Positions 7,842 through 16,613 of a stretch of DNA of 64,000 nucleotides are shown one piece after another. This DNA is from Bradyrhizobium lablabi (lineage in GTDB: Bacteria; Pseudomonadota; Alphaproteobacteria; Rhizobiales; Xanthobacteraceae), in NCBI RefSeq assembly GCF_900141755.1, contig NZ_LT670844.1, forward strand, positions 3,038,001-3,102,000, given 5' to 3'. The position numbers and the translations under genes are program-made. Numbering within the stretch: position 1 is the first letter of the stretch; every line of letters begins with the position of its first letter. The notes below the pieces were generated by a model. That model was not told the DNA's origin. It did not search any database and saw nothing but the letters and a program-made list of their open reading frames with translations.

Positions 7842-8819
7842 ATGAACACGCAAACACTCGCATTATCCTTTCTCGCGGCCACCACGATCGGCGGCCTGGC
7901 CTGGGTCTTTGTCTATCCTCTGCTGTCGGGAGAGAAACAGGCCGAGAGCCGCCGTGCGTCGATCGGGAAACCGGAGCCGGCCGCGCGCCAGGCCGAGAAG
8001 ACCCAGCGTTCGCGCCGCGAGCAGGTCGAAGGAACGCTGAAGGATCTCGAAGCGCGGCGTCAGAAGGAAAAGCGGATTTCGCTGAACGTCCGCCTGATGC
8101 AAGCCGGCCTCGCCAGCTGGTCGACCCAGAAATTCATGACCGTTTCCGGCATCCTCGCTGCCGCAGCCTTTGTGCTGGCGTGGGTGGCCGGGGGCGGGAT
8201 ATTGGGGGCAGCCGGCCTCGCCTTCGGCGCCGGCTTCGGCCTGCCGCGCTGGGGCCTGAGCTATCTCAAGAACCGCCGGGAAAAGAACTTTCTCAAGGCG
8301 CTGCCGGATGCCGTCGACGTGGTCGTTCGCGGCATCAAGGCCGGCCTGCCGCTGTTTGACTCGATCAAGGTCGTCGCGGCCGATGCGCCGGAGCCGCTCA
8401 AGAGCGAGTTCAACGCCATCATTGAAACCCAGGCGATCGGCATGCCGCTCGGCGATGCATGCGCGCGGCTATTCGAGCGGATGCCGGTGCCGGAAGCGAA
8501 CTTCTTCGGGATCGTCATCGCGATCCAGCAAAAGTCCGGCGGTAACCTGTCGGAAGCCCTGGGCAATTTGTCGAAGGTGCTGCGCGACCGCAAGAAGATG
8601 GCGGAGAAGATTCAGGCGATGTCGATGGAAGCCAAGGCGTCCGCGTCCATCATCGGCTCGCTGCCGCCGATCGTCATGCTGCTCGTCTACATGTCCACGC
8701 CCGACTACATCGCGCTGCTGTGGACGCATCCGACCGGTCAATTGATGCTGGTCGCCTGCGTGACCTGGATGTCCATCGGCATCCTGGTGATGAAGAAAAT
8801 GATCAACTTCGACTTCTGA
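7842..8819 (+). CDS. tadB: Tad pilus inner membrane platform protein TadB
   Basis: 325 residues from the ATG at 7842, ten bases after the cpaF stop and preceded by AGGGGCGG; longer upstream extensions lie inside cpaF and are rejected. There is one N-terminal membrane helix, a charged cytoplasmic stretch (residues ~30-80), two helices near 100-140, then the type II secretion F domain (LPDAVDVVVRGIKAGLPL ... FFGIVIAIQQKSGGNLSEAL). A C-terminal hydrophobic pair closes it. TadB and TadC together form the inner membrane base on which CpaF acts. Confidence 0.93.
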   Translation: MNTQTLALSFLAATTIGGLAWVFVYPLLSGEKQAESRRASIGKPEPAARQAEKTQRSRREQVEGTLKDLEARRQKEKRISLNVRLMQAGLASWSTQKFMTVSGILAAAAFVLAWVAGGGILGAAGLAFGAGFGLPRWGLSYLKNRREKNFLKALPDAVDVVVRGIKAGLPLFDSIKVVAADAPEPLKSEFNAIIETQAIGMPLGDACARLFERMPVPEANFFGIVIAIQQKSGGNLSEALGNLSKVLRDRKKMAEKIQAMSMEAKASASIIGSLPPIVMLLVYMSTPDYIALLWTHPTGQLMLVACVTWMSIGILVMKKMINFDF

Positions 8820-8828
8820 CGGTGCACC

Positions 8829-9803
8829 ATGGCTGATTTTCTGATCACAAAGCTCCACGACCCGCATTTCATGACCATGTTGCTCGCCGCCATCGCGGTA
8901 AGCGCGACCGCGTACACGCTGATCATGCCGCTGTTTGCCGGCGAAAGCCTGGCGAAGCGGATGAAGGCGGTCGCGAGCGAGCGCGAGCGTATCAAGCAGC
9001 GCGAGCGCGAGCGTCTCAACAAGTCCGAGAAGGTATCGTTGCGCCAGACGCCGAAGCAGCTCGTCTCCAAGGTGGTGGAGGACTTCAACCTCGGAAAATG
9101 GCTGGCCCAGGAGGCCGCGCGCGAAAAGCTCACCATGGCGGGCTACCGCGGACAGGCGCCTTACATCACTTTCCTGTTCTTCCGCCTGGTGACGCCGATC
9201 GTGTTTTTCCTGGCGACGGTGCTGTATGTGTTCGTGATTACGCATTTGGAAAAGCCGATGACGATCAAGATCGGCATCTGCATCGGCGCGGCCTATTTCG
9301 GACTGCAGGCACCGATGCTGTTCCTGAAGAACGCGATCTCGAAGCGTCAGCTTTCGATCAAGCGCGCGTTTCCCGACGCGCTCGATCTGCTTCTGATCTG
9401 CATCGAGTCCGGCATGTCGATCGAAACCGCCTTCCGTAAAGTCAGCACCGAGATCGTGACGCAGTCGATCGCGCTGTCGGAGGAATTCACGCTGACCACG
9501 GCCGAATTATCCTACTTGCAGGATCGCAAGGTGGCTTACGAGAATCTGGCGAAGCGCACCGGGCTCGAGGGCGTGAAATCGGTCTGTCTCGCTCTGCAAC
9601 AGTCGGAGCGTTACGGAACGCCGCTCGGCCAGAGCCTGCGCGTGATGGCGCAGGAAAACCGCGACATGCGCATGAACGAGGCCGAGAAGAAAGCGGCCGC
9701 GCTGCCGCCGAAGCTCACCGTGCCGATGATCCTGTTCTTCCTGCCATGCCTGTTTATCGTCATTCTCGGGCCGAGCTACATCAAGGTCACGATGCTGCAG
9801 TGA
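8829..9803 (+). CDS. tadC: Tad pilus inner membrane platform protein TadC
   Basis: 324 residues starting ten bases after tadB. The layout parallels TadB: an N-terminal helix, a highly charged arginine/glutamate segment (residues ~45-75, SERERIKQRERER), two helices at ~115-165, and a type II secretion F domain (FPDALDLLLICIESGMSIETAF ... ALQQSERYGTPLGQSLRVMA). A final hydrophobic stretch (MILFFLPCLFIVILGPSYI) follows. This is the last plus-strand gene of the cluster; the lipoprotein gene tadD faces it. No TadE/TadF/TadG minor pilin genes are seen in the window. Confidence 0.93.
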   Translation: MADFLITKLHDPHFMTMLLAAIAVSATAYTLIMPLFAGESLAKRMKAVASERERIKQRERERLNKSEKVSLRQTPKQLVSKVVEDFNLGKWLAQEAAREKLTMAGYRGQAPYITFLFFRLVTPIVFFLATVLYVFVITHLEKPMTIKIGICIGAAYFGLQAPMLFLKNAISKRQLSIKRAFPDALDLLLICIESGMSIETAFRKVSTEIVTQSIALSEEFTLTTAELSYLQDRKVAYENLAKRTGLEGVKSVCLALQQSERYGTPLGQSLRVMAQENRDMRMNEAEKKAAALPPKLTVPMILFFLPCLFIVILGPSYIKVTMLQ

Positions 9804-9865
9804 ACCTGGCGGCGGCGGTTGGCTAGAGCGGCGGCATCTTCGCCGAAATTTCCTCGCACGATGCT

Positions 9866-10006
9866 GTCGTCGCCCGGCATAGCCGTCCGAAGGACGGCGT
9901 CGCTTCCGCTCGCCTATGACCGGGCGATCCAGTACGCCGCGGCGTATGATTTCATCATCGGCGTCTCTGGAATACTGGATCACCCGCCTTCGCGGGTGAT
10001 GACAGC
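9866..10006 (+). repeat. Intergenic palindromic repeat, family A copy 1
   Basis: Two imperfect arms, GATCCAGTACGCCGCGG and GAATACTGGATCACCCGC..., with a terminal hairpin CACCCGCCTTCGCGGGTG before GATGACAGC. The block also holds AAGGACGGCGTCGCTTCCGC, which recurs near 31573 and 31609. Related copies with the same ACTGGATCA(C/T)CCGC core lie at 30764-30866 and 59466-59603. It sits between the convergent tadC and tadD genes and may serve as a bidirectional transcription end. Confidence 0.75.
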
Positions 10007-10016
10007 TTCGAATCCC

Positions 10017-10835
10017 TTACTCAGCGTGGCTGAGGGCTGCGATCGGGACCGCCGCGGCGCGGCCGCGCGGACTGTCCTTGTGGCTCAGCATCTCCTTGAG
10101 ATAAGCGACGTTGGCGGTCGCCTCCTCCGGCGGCAGATCGGCCTTGACGATGCCTTCGGCCTCGCTGAAGCGGCCCTGCAAGCCGACCACCAGACCGAGA
10201 TTCTGCCGTACCCGCGCATCCGCACCCTTGCTGGCATAAGCCTGCCGCAGCGTCTCTTCGGCTTTCGGCAAATCCCTGGAGAGCATGTAGGAGAGGCCGA
10301 GATTGGATAGCACCGACGGCTCGTCGGGCACGATCTTGAGCGCGCTGGCGTAATAGCGGCGCGCCTCGTCATGGCGGCCCATTTGATCGAGCGTGGTGCC
10401 CTGTACCGACAGGATTCGCCAGTCGGGATTGTCCGGGGTATGGGCGCGGCTCAGCACGTCGAATGCCTGCTGGAAATTACCGTTATCGGCGAGCGCCCGG
10501 CCCCAGGCGGCGAGCAGCGCCCGGTTGCCGGGATGGGCGATGGTGGCTTGCTCGAGCACGGCGGCGGCCTGGGAGCGCTGCCCGGTGGCGCGCAGCGCCT
10601 GTCCATAGGCGAGCGCAGCCTCGGCATCCCTGGGATTGGCGCGATAGCGCTCGCCGTAGGCATCCACCGCGCGGCGCGGCTCGGCATCGGGGCTCGGGTT
10701 GGCGTCGGCCTTGGACGTGATCGATCCCGTGATGTCGGACATGGTTTGGCAGCCGCCAAGGCCCGCGGCCAACATCGCCGTCACGGCCGCGGAGGCGAGA
10801 AGCCGGGCAAGGCTGCACTTGAGAGGAATGGGCAC
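10017..10835 (-). CDS. tadD: TPR-repeat lipoprotein TadD
   Basis: 272 residues. The signal peptide ends in a lipobox (LGGC), so it is a lipoprotein. The body holds about five tetratricopeptide units (AEAALAYGQALRATGQRSQA; ALLAAWGRALADNGNFQQA; ILSVQGTTLDQMGRHDEA; VLSNLGLSYMLSRDLPKA; VRQNLGLVVGLQGRFSEA). TadD/PilF-type lipoproteins assist secretin assembly in Tad pilus systems. It is convergent with tadC rather than in line with it, so it must have its own promoter to the right. TTAACC-type motifs lie just upstream near 10891 and 10908, spaced 13 bases rather than 7. Confidence 0.88.
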   Translation of the reverse strand: MPIPLKCSLARLLASAAVTAMLAAGLGGCQTMSDITGSITSKADANPSPDAEPRRAVDAYGERYRANPRDAEAALAYGQALRATGQRSQAAAVLEQATIAHPGNRALLAAWGRALADNGNFQQAFDVLSRAHTPDNPDWRILSVQGTTLDQMGRHDEARRYYASALKIVPDEPSVLSNLGLSYMLSRDLPKAEETLRQAYASKGADARVRQNLGLVVGLQGRFSEAEGIVKADLPPEEATANVAYLKEMLSHKDSPRGRAAAVPIAALSHAE

Positions 10836-10944
10836 TTTAGCTCACGATTTCGGGCAAATTGATCGAGCCGAACGCGCCAGCAATAGACTGTTAACCCTAA
10901 TGGCTGGTTAATTGCCGCATGCGGCGGCAGCCGGAGGCGTTCTT

Positions 10945-11124
10945 CCCTTCTCCCCTCGTGGAGAAGGTGGTCATAGGCGGCCTTTGGCCGCCGTTCTTTA
11001 ATAGGACGCCGATGCTTTGCATCGGCTATGCGCGGTCCGCGACGGTTGAGGGGTCTGTATCCGCGGTGAGAACCCCTCACCCGCCTCGCTTCGCTCGGCA
11101 CCCTCTCCCACAAGGGGAGAGGGT
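10945..11124 (+). repeat. Intergenic palindromic repeat, family C copy 1
   Basis: The element is bounded by complementary arms (TCTCCCCTCGTGGAGAAGG near 10949 and CTCTCCCACAAGGGGAGAGG near 11103) and contains small inner hairpins (GGCGGCCTTTGGCCGCC; CGATGCTTTGCATCG). Its inner text ACCCGCCTCGCTTCGCTCGG is shared with the copy at 33789. It occupies most of the 318-bp gap 10836-11153, in which no gene is seen. Confidence 0.75.
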
Positions 11125-11153
11125 AAGCCAGCCGCCGGCTTCAACCCAGCCGG

Positions 11154-11348
11154 TCAATATTCGATGGCGAGGCGTTTCCTGATCTCATCAACACGCCTGT
11201 CGAGCGCATCGAAGCGGGCGTGAACGGCCCGGTCGTGAAGGTAGAAAATATACCCCCCGGCCAGAAATCCGAAAATCCAGTGATGGGTTTCCACGTAGAT
11301 CAATATCTGCTCAATCGCGTGACCGATGGAAACAACGATGTCCCACAC
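11154..11348 (-). CDS. Small membrane protein with a charged tail (hypothetical)
   Basis: 64 residues from a GTG, preceded on its own strand by a good ribosome binding site (AACGAGGA, five bases before the start). It has a short amphipathic start, a hydrophobic segment around residues 25-40 (IFGFLAGGYIFYL), then a charged helical tail (RAVHARFDALDRRVDEIRKRL) that could form a coiled coil. No family is recognised. It is transcribed away from the aminopeptidase gene. Confidence 0.55.
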   Translation of the reverse strand: MWDIVVSIGHAIEQILIYVETHHWIFGFLAGGYIFYLHDRAVHARFDALDRRVDEIRKRLAIEY

Positions 11349-11562
11349 GACGTTCCTCGTTTCGAAAAAATGAGATTTCCGATTTTGAATACCGGATTTT
11401 TGGGCATGCAGAGCCTATCACGATCCCCAGGCGGCGTGTAGTGGGCGGCAGCATGCTGCACCAAGCGATTGCGGTGCCGCAAAAAAGCTGCAAGCTCTCG
11501 CCAGTTGACCCGTTGCGCCAATTCCGCCCCTGCCCTGCCTCCAATTGAAGATCGAGAACCGC

Positions 11563-12945
11563 ATGCCTTCCGTGTTCGAAACCGCCCCCGCCGCATCTTC
11601 GATCCCGATCCTGTTCGCGACCAAGGCGACATGGGTGGAGATCTGCGCCGGGCTTCCCCTCGAGGCCCGCCAGTTCGCGCTGGACAATGGCTTTGCCGCC
11701 AAACCCGGCGCGTGCCTCACGCTGCCGTCAGCGGGCGGAAAAATTGCGCAGGTTCTGTTCGGCCTCGAGGACGCGACCGCCAAATCCCGCGACCTGTTCC
11801 GGCCCGGTTCGCTGCCCGGCCTGCTGCCGCCCGGCATCTACCGCTTTGCCAACGCGCCCCACGACACGCGGCTTGCCGCACTTGCCTTTGCGCTCGGCGC
11901 CTACCGCTTCGGCCGCTACCGCAAGACGGAGGCGCCTGAGGTCAGACTGGTGCCGCCGGATGGCATTGACGCCACCGATATCACGCGGATGGCGGACGCC
12001 GCCTGTCTCGCCCGCGATCTCATCAATACGCCATCGAACGACATGGGGCCCGAGGAATTGGCGCAGGCTGCGGAGCAACTGGCAAAGCGCTTCGGCGCCA
12101 ATTTCAACTGCATCGTCGGCGACGAGCTGATCCGGCAGAATTTTCCGCTGATCCATGCGGTCGGGATGGCGTCGTCGCGCGCGCCCCGGCTGATCGATTT
12201 CAGCTGGGGCGATCCGGCCCACCCCAAGGTGACGCTGGTCGGCAAGGGCGTCTGCTTCGATACCGGCGGGCTCGACTTAAAGCCCTCCAGCGGCATGCTG
12301 ATCATGAAGAAGGATATGGGCGGCGCCGCCAATGTGCTGGCGCTGGCCCAGATGGTGATGGACGCAAACCTCAAAGTGCGCCTGCGCGTCCTGATCCCCG
12401 CGGTCGAGAACGCGGTCGCCGGCAATGCCTTCCGCCCGCTCGACATCTTCCCCTCGCGCAAGGGCCTGACCGTCGAAATCGGCAACACCGACGCCGAAGG
12501 CCGCCTGATCCTGGCCGACGCGCTGGCGCTGGCGGATGAGGAAAAGCCCGATCTGCTGGTCGATATGGGCACCCTGACCGGCGCGGCGCGGGTGGCGCTG
12601 GGGCCGGATTTACCGCCCTTTTACACCGATGATGAGACGATGGCCGCAGATCTCGCGGCTTGCGCGAAACAGGAGAACGATCCTTTGTGGCGAATGCCGC
12701 TGTGGCCGGCCTACGACACCTGGCTCGATTCGAAAGTCGCAAACCTCAACAACGCGCCGTCGGGCACCTTCGCCGGCTCGATCACCTGCGCGCTCTTCCT
12801 GCAGCGCTTTGTCGAGGATGCCAAGAGCTGGCTGCATCTCGATATCTATGGCTGGACGCCGTCGGCAAAGCCGGCGCGCCCCGAGGGCGGCGAATGCCAG
12901 GCTGCGCGCGCGCTCTACAAACTATTGAGCAAACGCTATGGATGA
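11563..12945 (+). CDS. M17 family leucyl aminopeptidase
   Basis: 460 residues from the ATG at 11563 (a TTG 18 bases upstream is possible). The C-terminal catalytic half is a cytosolic leucine aminopeptidase: VGKGVCFDTGGLDLKPSSGM (from ~227) with the metal-binding lysine and aspartate, MKKDMGGAA, and the family signature NTDAEGRL (308-315). These bind two zinc or manganese ions. The N-terminal half is divergent from PepA, as is usual for the shorter rhizobial M17 enzymes. The last eight bases overlap the NlpC/P60 gene, suggesting coupled translation of two peptidases that could together process cell-wall or dietary peptides. Confidence 0.92.
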   Translation: MPSVFETAPAASSIPILFATKATWVEICAGLPLEARQFALDNGFAAKPGACLTLPSAGGKIAQVLFGLEDATAKSRDLFRPGSLPGLLPPGIYRFANAPHDTRLAALAFALGAYRFGRYRKTEAPEVRLVPPDGIDATDITRMADAACLARDLINTPSNDMGPEELAQAAEQLAKRFGANFNCIVGDELIRQNFPLIHAVGMASSRAPRLIDFSWGDPAHPKVTLVGKGVCFDTGGLDLKPSSGMLIMKKDMGGAANVLALAQMVMDANLKVRLRVLIPAVENAVAGNAFRPLDIFPSRKGLTVEIGNTDAEGRLILADALALADEEKPDLLVDMGTLTGAARVALGPDLPPFYTDDETMAADLAACAKQENDPLWRMPLWPAYDTWLDSKVANLNNAPSGTFAGSITCALFLQRFVEDAKSWLHLDIYGWTPSAKPARPEGGECQAARALYKLLSKRYG

Positions 12946-13783
12946 TCCGCGCCTGACGCCGGCGAGGGGCGACCTCGCCGCCAAATATCTGGAGGGCAAA
13001 GTCAAGGCGGCGCGCTTTGTCGAGGGTGAGGAATTCGAGATTGCCGATGCGCTCGCGCCGTTGCGCGAGGCGCCGTCCTCCGATGCCACGCTGTTGACGC
13101 AGGCGCTGAAAGGCGAGCACGTCACCATCTACGACCGCAACGGCGAAGGTTATGCGTGGGGCCAGTTGAACAGCGATGGCTATGTCGGCTGGCTTCCCGA
13201 CCGCGCGCTGGCAAAACCCGGCGGCAGGCCGACGCACCAGATCACGAGCTTGCGGACATTTGCCTTTCCGGGTCCCTCCATAAAACTGCCGCCGCTCGAT
13301 ACGCTTGCGATGGGCGCCTTGGTGACGGTTGCGCGCGAAGACGGTTCTTTCGCGGTGACGAGTGAGGGCTGGTACCTGCCGCGGCAGCATGTCGGCAGCA
13401 TCGGCCATCCTGAGAAAGATTTCGTCGCGGTCGCCGAACGCTTTGTCGGCACGCCGTATTTGTGGGGCGGCAAGACGAGTCTGGGGATCGATTGCTCCGG
13501 CCTGGTCCAGGTATCGCTGACCGCGGGGGGTACTGGCTGCCCGCGCGACAGCGACATGCAGCAGGACGGACTAGGCAGAACGCTCGATCCGGCCGAGTCA
13601 AAAAAATTGCAGCGCGGCGACCTGATTTTCTGGAAGGGCCACGTCGCCATCGTGCGCGATGCCGAGACCATCGTCCACGCCAACGCACATCACATGGCAA
13701 CCGTGATCGAGAGTACCGGCGAAGCCATCGCGCGCATCAGGAAAGCGGGCAGCGAGGTCACGTCCATCAAGCGTTTGGCGTGA
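12938..13783 (+). CDS. NlpC/P60 family peptidase with SH3-like domains
   Basis: 281 residues, no signal peptide. Residues ~35-95 form an SH3-like fold (VTIYDRNGEGYAWGQLNSDGYVGW), with a second SH3-like part at ~100-150. The C-terminal NlpC/P60 domain carries the catalytic cysteine in IDCSGLVQ (Cys186), a histidine in GHVAIV (His235) and a third polar residue in IVHANAHH (His247). The family hydrolyses gamma-D-glutamyl-diamino acid bonds in peptidoglycan peptides. Without an export signal and joined to an aminopeptidase gene, a role in recycling muropeptides in the cytoplasm is likely. The next gene (yejF) is convergent, five bases away. Confidence 0.92.
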   Translation: MDDPRLTPARGDLAAKYLEGKVKAARFVEGEEFEIADALAPLREAPSSDATLLTQALKGEHVTIYDRNGEGYAWGQLNSDGYVGWLPDRALAKPGGRPTHQITSLRTFAFPGPSIKLPPLDTLAMGALVTVAREDGSFAVTSEGWYLPRQHVGSIGHPEKDFVAVAERFVGTPYLWGGKTSLGIDCSGLVQVSLTAGGTGCPRDSDMQQDGLGRTLDPAESKKLQRGDLIFWKGHVAIVRDAETIVHANAHHMATVIESTGEAIARIRKAGSEVTSIKRLA

Positions 13784-13787
13784 AGCG

Positions 13788-15425
13788 CTATTCGGCGACG
13801 ACGTCGCCCGGCGCGGCCTCGAGCCGGAATGCGGCGGCAAACAGCGCGCGGGTGTAGTCGGTCTGCGGCGACTTGAACAGTTCCGACGCCGGACCCTCCT
13901 CCACCACCTTGCCGTCCCGCATCACGATCAGATGGCTTGCCAGCGAAGCAACCACGCGCAGATCGTGCGAGATGAACATGTAGGTCAGGTCGCGCTTGCG
14001 CTGCAATTCGCGCAGCAGATCCACCATTTGCGCCTGGAACAGCATGTCGAGCGCGCTGGTCGGCTCGTCCAGCACGATGAAATTCGGCTCCAGCACCACC
14101 GCGCGCGCGATTGAGATGCGTTGGCGCTGGCCGCCGGAGAATTCATGCGGATAACGAAACCGCGTCGCCGGATCGAGGCCGACATCTCTGAGCGCCTTGA
14201 TCACCCGCGCCTCGCGCTCCTCCCGTGACAGCCCGCTCTGATGCACGCTGAGTCCTTCGGCGACGATGTCGCCGACCGGCATCCGTGGGCTCAGCGCGCC
14301 GAACGGATCCTGGAACACGATCTGCATGTCGCGGCGGAACGGCCGCATCTCCTTGAAACGCAGGCCCTGGATATTTTTGCCGAGAAACACGATCGGGCCG
14401 AGGGAGGTGATCAGCCGCAACAGCGCGAGCCCCAGCGTGGTCTTGCCGGAACCGGATTCGCCGACGACGCCGAGCGTCTCGCCCTTGCGCACCGACAGCG
14501 TGACGCCGTCGACCGCCTTGATGAAGCCGACGGCCGAGCGGAGCAGCCCGCGCCTGACCGGAAACCAGACTTTCAGGTCGCTTGCCGATATCACGACGGG
14601 GGAATCCGGCTGCGGCGGCGCGGGATCGGGTTTCGGCTCGGCCGCGAGGAGATCGCGTGTGTAGGGATGTTTCGGCGCGGTGAAAACCTGTTCGACCGGC
14701 CCCTGCTCGACGATCTTGCCGCCGTTCATGACGCAGACCACGTCCGCGATCCGGCGCACGATGCCGAGATCGTGGGTGATGAACAGCATGCTCATGCCGA
14801 GGCGGGTGCGAATTTCCGCGAGCAGCGTCAGGATTTGCGCCTGCACGGTGACGTCGAGCGCGGTGGTCGGCTCGTCCGCGATCAGAAGATCCGGCTCGTT
14901 GGCGAGCGCCATCGCGATCATGACGCGCTGGCGCTGACCGCCGGACAATTGATGCGGATAGCTTTGCAGCCGCGTCTCCGGTTCGGGAATCCCGACTTGC
15001 GTGAGCAGCTCGAGCGTTCGCGCCCGTGCCTTCGCGCCGCTGATCGGATTGTGCAGCTGCAGGATCTCGCTGATCTGCTGCTCGATCGTATGCAACGGGT
15101 TGAGCGAGGTCATCGGCTCCTGGAAGATGATCGAAATGTCGTTGCCGCGAATGCCGCGCATCTCGCGCTCCGACAGGCCGAGCAATTCGCGGCCCTGGAA
15201 GCGGATGCTCCCCGAGGGATGCGACGCGGTCGGATACGGCAACAGCTTCAGGATCGACAAGGCGCTGACGGATTTTCCGGAGCCGGATTCGCCGACCAAC
15301 GCCACGCACTCGCCGCGCTTGATCTCAAAGGAAATATGATCGACCGCGACGGAAGTACCGCTCGGCTGATGGAACGCCACCGACAAATCCCTGACATCGA
15401 GCAGCGGCTGGTTGATCGCGTCCAT
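13788..15425 (-). CDS. yejF: Peptide ABC transporter, duplicated ATP-binding protein (YejF-type)
   Basis: 545 residues made of two ABC ATPase domains in one chain. The first has Walker A GESGSGKS (~41-48), signature LSGGQRQRV and Walker [13 protein letters not shown]. The second repeats these as [18 protein letters not shown] and [12 protein letters not shown]. Both carry the oligopeptide-transporter C-terminal stretch ([26 protein letters not shown]). It energises import through the YejB/YejE permeases encoded upstream in the same operon; YejABEF in enterobacteria takes up microcin C and peptides. It is the last gene of the unit. Confidence 0.95.
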   Translation of the reverse strand: MDAINQPLLDVRDLSVAFHQPSGTSVAVDHISFEIKRGECVALVGESGSGKSVSALSILKLLPYPTASHPSGSIRFQGRELLGLSEREMRGIRGNDISIIFQEPMTSLNPLHTIEQQISEILQLHNPISGAKARARTLELLTQVGIPEPETRLQSYPHQLSGGQRQRVMIAMALANEPDLLIADEPTTALDVTVQAQILTLLAEIRTRLGMSMLFITHDLGIVRRIADVVCVMNGGKIVEQGPVEQVFTAPKHPYTRDLLAAEPKPDPAPPQPDSPVVISASDLKVWFPVRRGLLRSAVGFIKAVDGVTLSVRKGETLGVVGESGSGKTTLGLALLRLITSLGPIVFLGKNIQGLRFKEMRPFRRDMQIVFQDPFGALSPRMPVGDIVAEGLSVHQSGLSREEREARVIKALRDVGLDPATRFRYPHEFSGGQRQRISIARAVVLEPNFIVLDEPTSALDMLFQAQMVDLLRELQRKRDLTYMFISHDLRVVASLASHLIVMRDGKVVEEGPASELFKSPQTDYTRALFAAAFRLEAAPGDVVAE

Positions 15426-15434
15426 GGGCGGCGC

Positions 15435-16613
15435 CTACCTGAACGTCTTGCGCGGATCGAAGGCGTCGCGCACGGCTTCGCCGATGAAGATCAAGAGCGA
15501 CAGCATGATCGCGACCGCGAAGAAGCCGGTAAAACCGAGCCATGGCGCCTGGACGTTGGCCTTGCCCTGCGACAGCAACTCGCCGAGCGACGGCGAGCCC
15601 GGCGGCAATCCGAAGCCCAAAAAGTCGAGCGCCGTCAGCGTCATCACCGAGTGCGACACGATGAAGGGCAGGAACGTCATGGTCGCGACCATGGCGTTCG
15701 GCAACAGATGGCGGAACATGATCACGGCATTGGAGACGCCGAGCGCGCGCGCGGCCTGGATATATTCGAAATTGCGCCCGCGCAGGAATTCCGCGCGCAC
15801 GAGGCCAACCAGCGACACCCAGGAAAACAACAGCAGGATGCCGAGCAGGATAAAGAAGCCCGGCGGCAAAACCGCCGATATGATCAAAAGCAGATAGAGG
15901 TAGGGAATCGCATTCCAGATTTCGATGAAGCGCTGGAATAGGAGATCGATCCAGCCGCCGAAATAGCCCTGCACGCCGCCGGCGGCAACCCCGATGATCG
16001 AGGAGAGGATGGTGAGCGTGAGCCCGAACAGCACCGAGATGCGGAAGCCGTAAATCAGCCGCGCCACCACGTCGCGGCCCTGATCGTCGGTGCCGAGCCA
16101 GTTATATTCGAGATCGCGGCAGCTGTTCAGGCCCTTCTTCTGCACCACTTCCTTGCATTCGGCCTCCGTCAGCATCCAGGTAGGCTTTGACGGCGCCGGC
16201 GTCGGCAGATCGAGATTGTGGGTGTCGTAGGAATAGCGGATCAGCGGCCAGACGATGAAGCCGCCCTTGTCCTTGATCAGCTTCTGCAGATAGGGATCGC
16301 GGTAATCGGCGGCGGTCTCGAAATCGCCGCCAAAAGTGGTCTCGGAATAAGAAACAAACGCCGGAAAATACAGATGTCCGTCGAATTTGATCAGGAACGG
16401 ACGATCGTTCGCGATCAATTCGGCAAACAGCGACACGAAGAACAGGATCAGGAAAATCCAGAGCGACCAATAACCCCGGCGGTTCGCCTTGAAATTCTGC
16501 CAGCGGCGCTGATTGAGCGGCGACGGGGCGAACGCATGGCGCGTGACCGGCACGGCTTGGCCGAGCGGCGTCGGCGTCTTGGTTTCGACCGGCGGGATTG
16601 CGGTGATCGTCAT
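15435..16613 (-). CDS. yejE: Peptide ABC transporter permease (YejE-type)
   Basis: 392 residues from the ATG at 16613, which overlaps the yejB stop (TGATG). After a proline-rich start and the motif SPLNQRRWQNFKANRRGYWS there is one membrane helix. A long periplasmic insertion typical of YejE follows, then five helices with the binding-protein-dependent transport signature (EYIQAARALGVSNAVIMFRHLLPNA). The LGTDDQGRDVVARLIYG motif is the DppC/OppC-type EAA-domain lead. Partner of YejB in the membrane channel. Confidence 0.94.
   Translation of the reverse strand: MTITAIPPVETKTPTPLGQAVPVTRHAFAPSPLNQRRWQNFKANRRGYWSLWIFLILFFVSLFAELIANDRPFLIKFDGHLYFPAFVSYSETTFGGDFETAADYRDPYLQKLIKDKGGFIVWPLIRYSYDTHNLDLPTPAPSKPTWMLTEAECKEVVQKKGLNSCRDLEYNWLGTDDQGRDVVARLIYGFRISVLFGLTLTILSSIIGVAAGGVQGYFGGWIDLLFQRFIEIWNAIPYLYLLLIISAVLPPGFFILLGILLLFSWVSLVGLVRAEFLRGRNFEYIQAARALGVSNAVIMFRHLLPNAMVATMTFLPFIVSHSVMTLTALDFLGFGLPPGSPSLGELLSQGKANVQAPWLGFTGFFAVAIMLSLLIFIGEAVRDAFDPRKTFR

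Noticed and set aside
14241..15941. 566-codon plus-strand frame opposite yejF/yejE
   Set aside because: It spans two genes on the other strand that have intact ABC and permease motifs.
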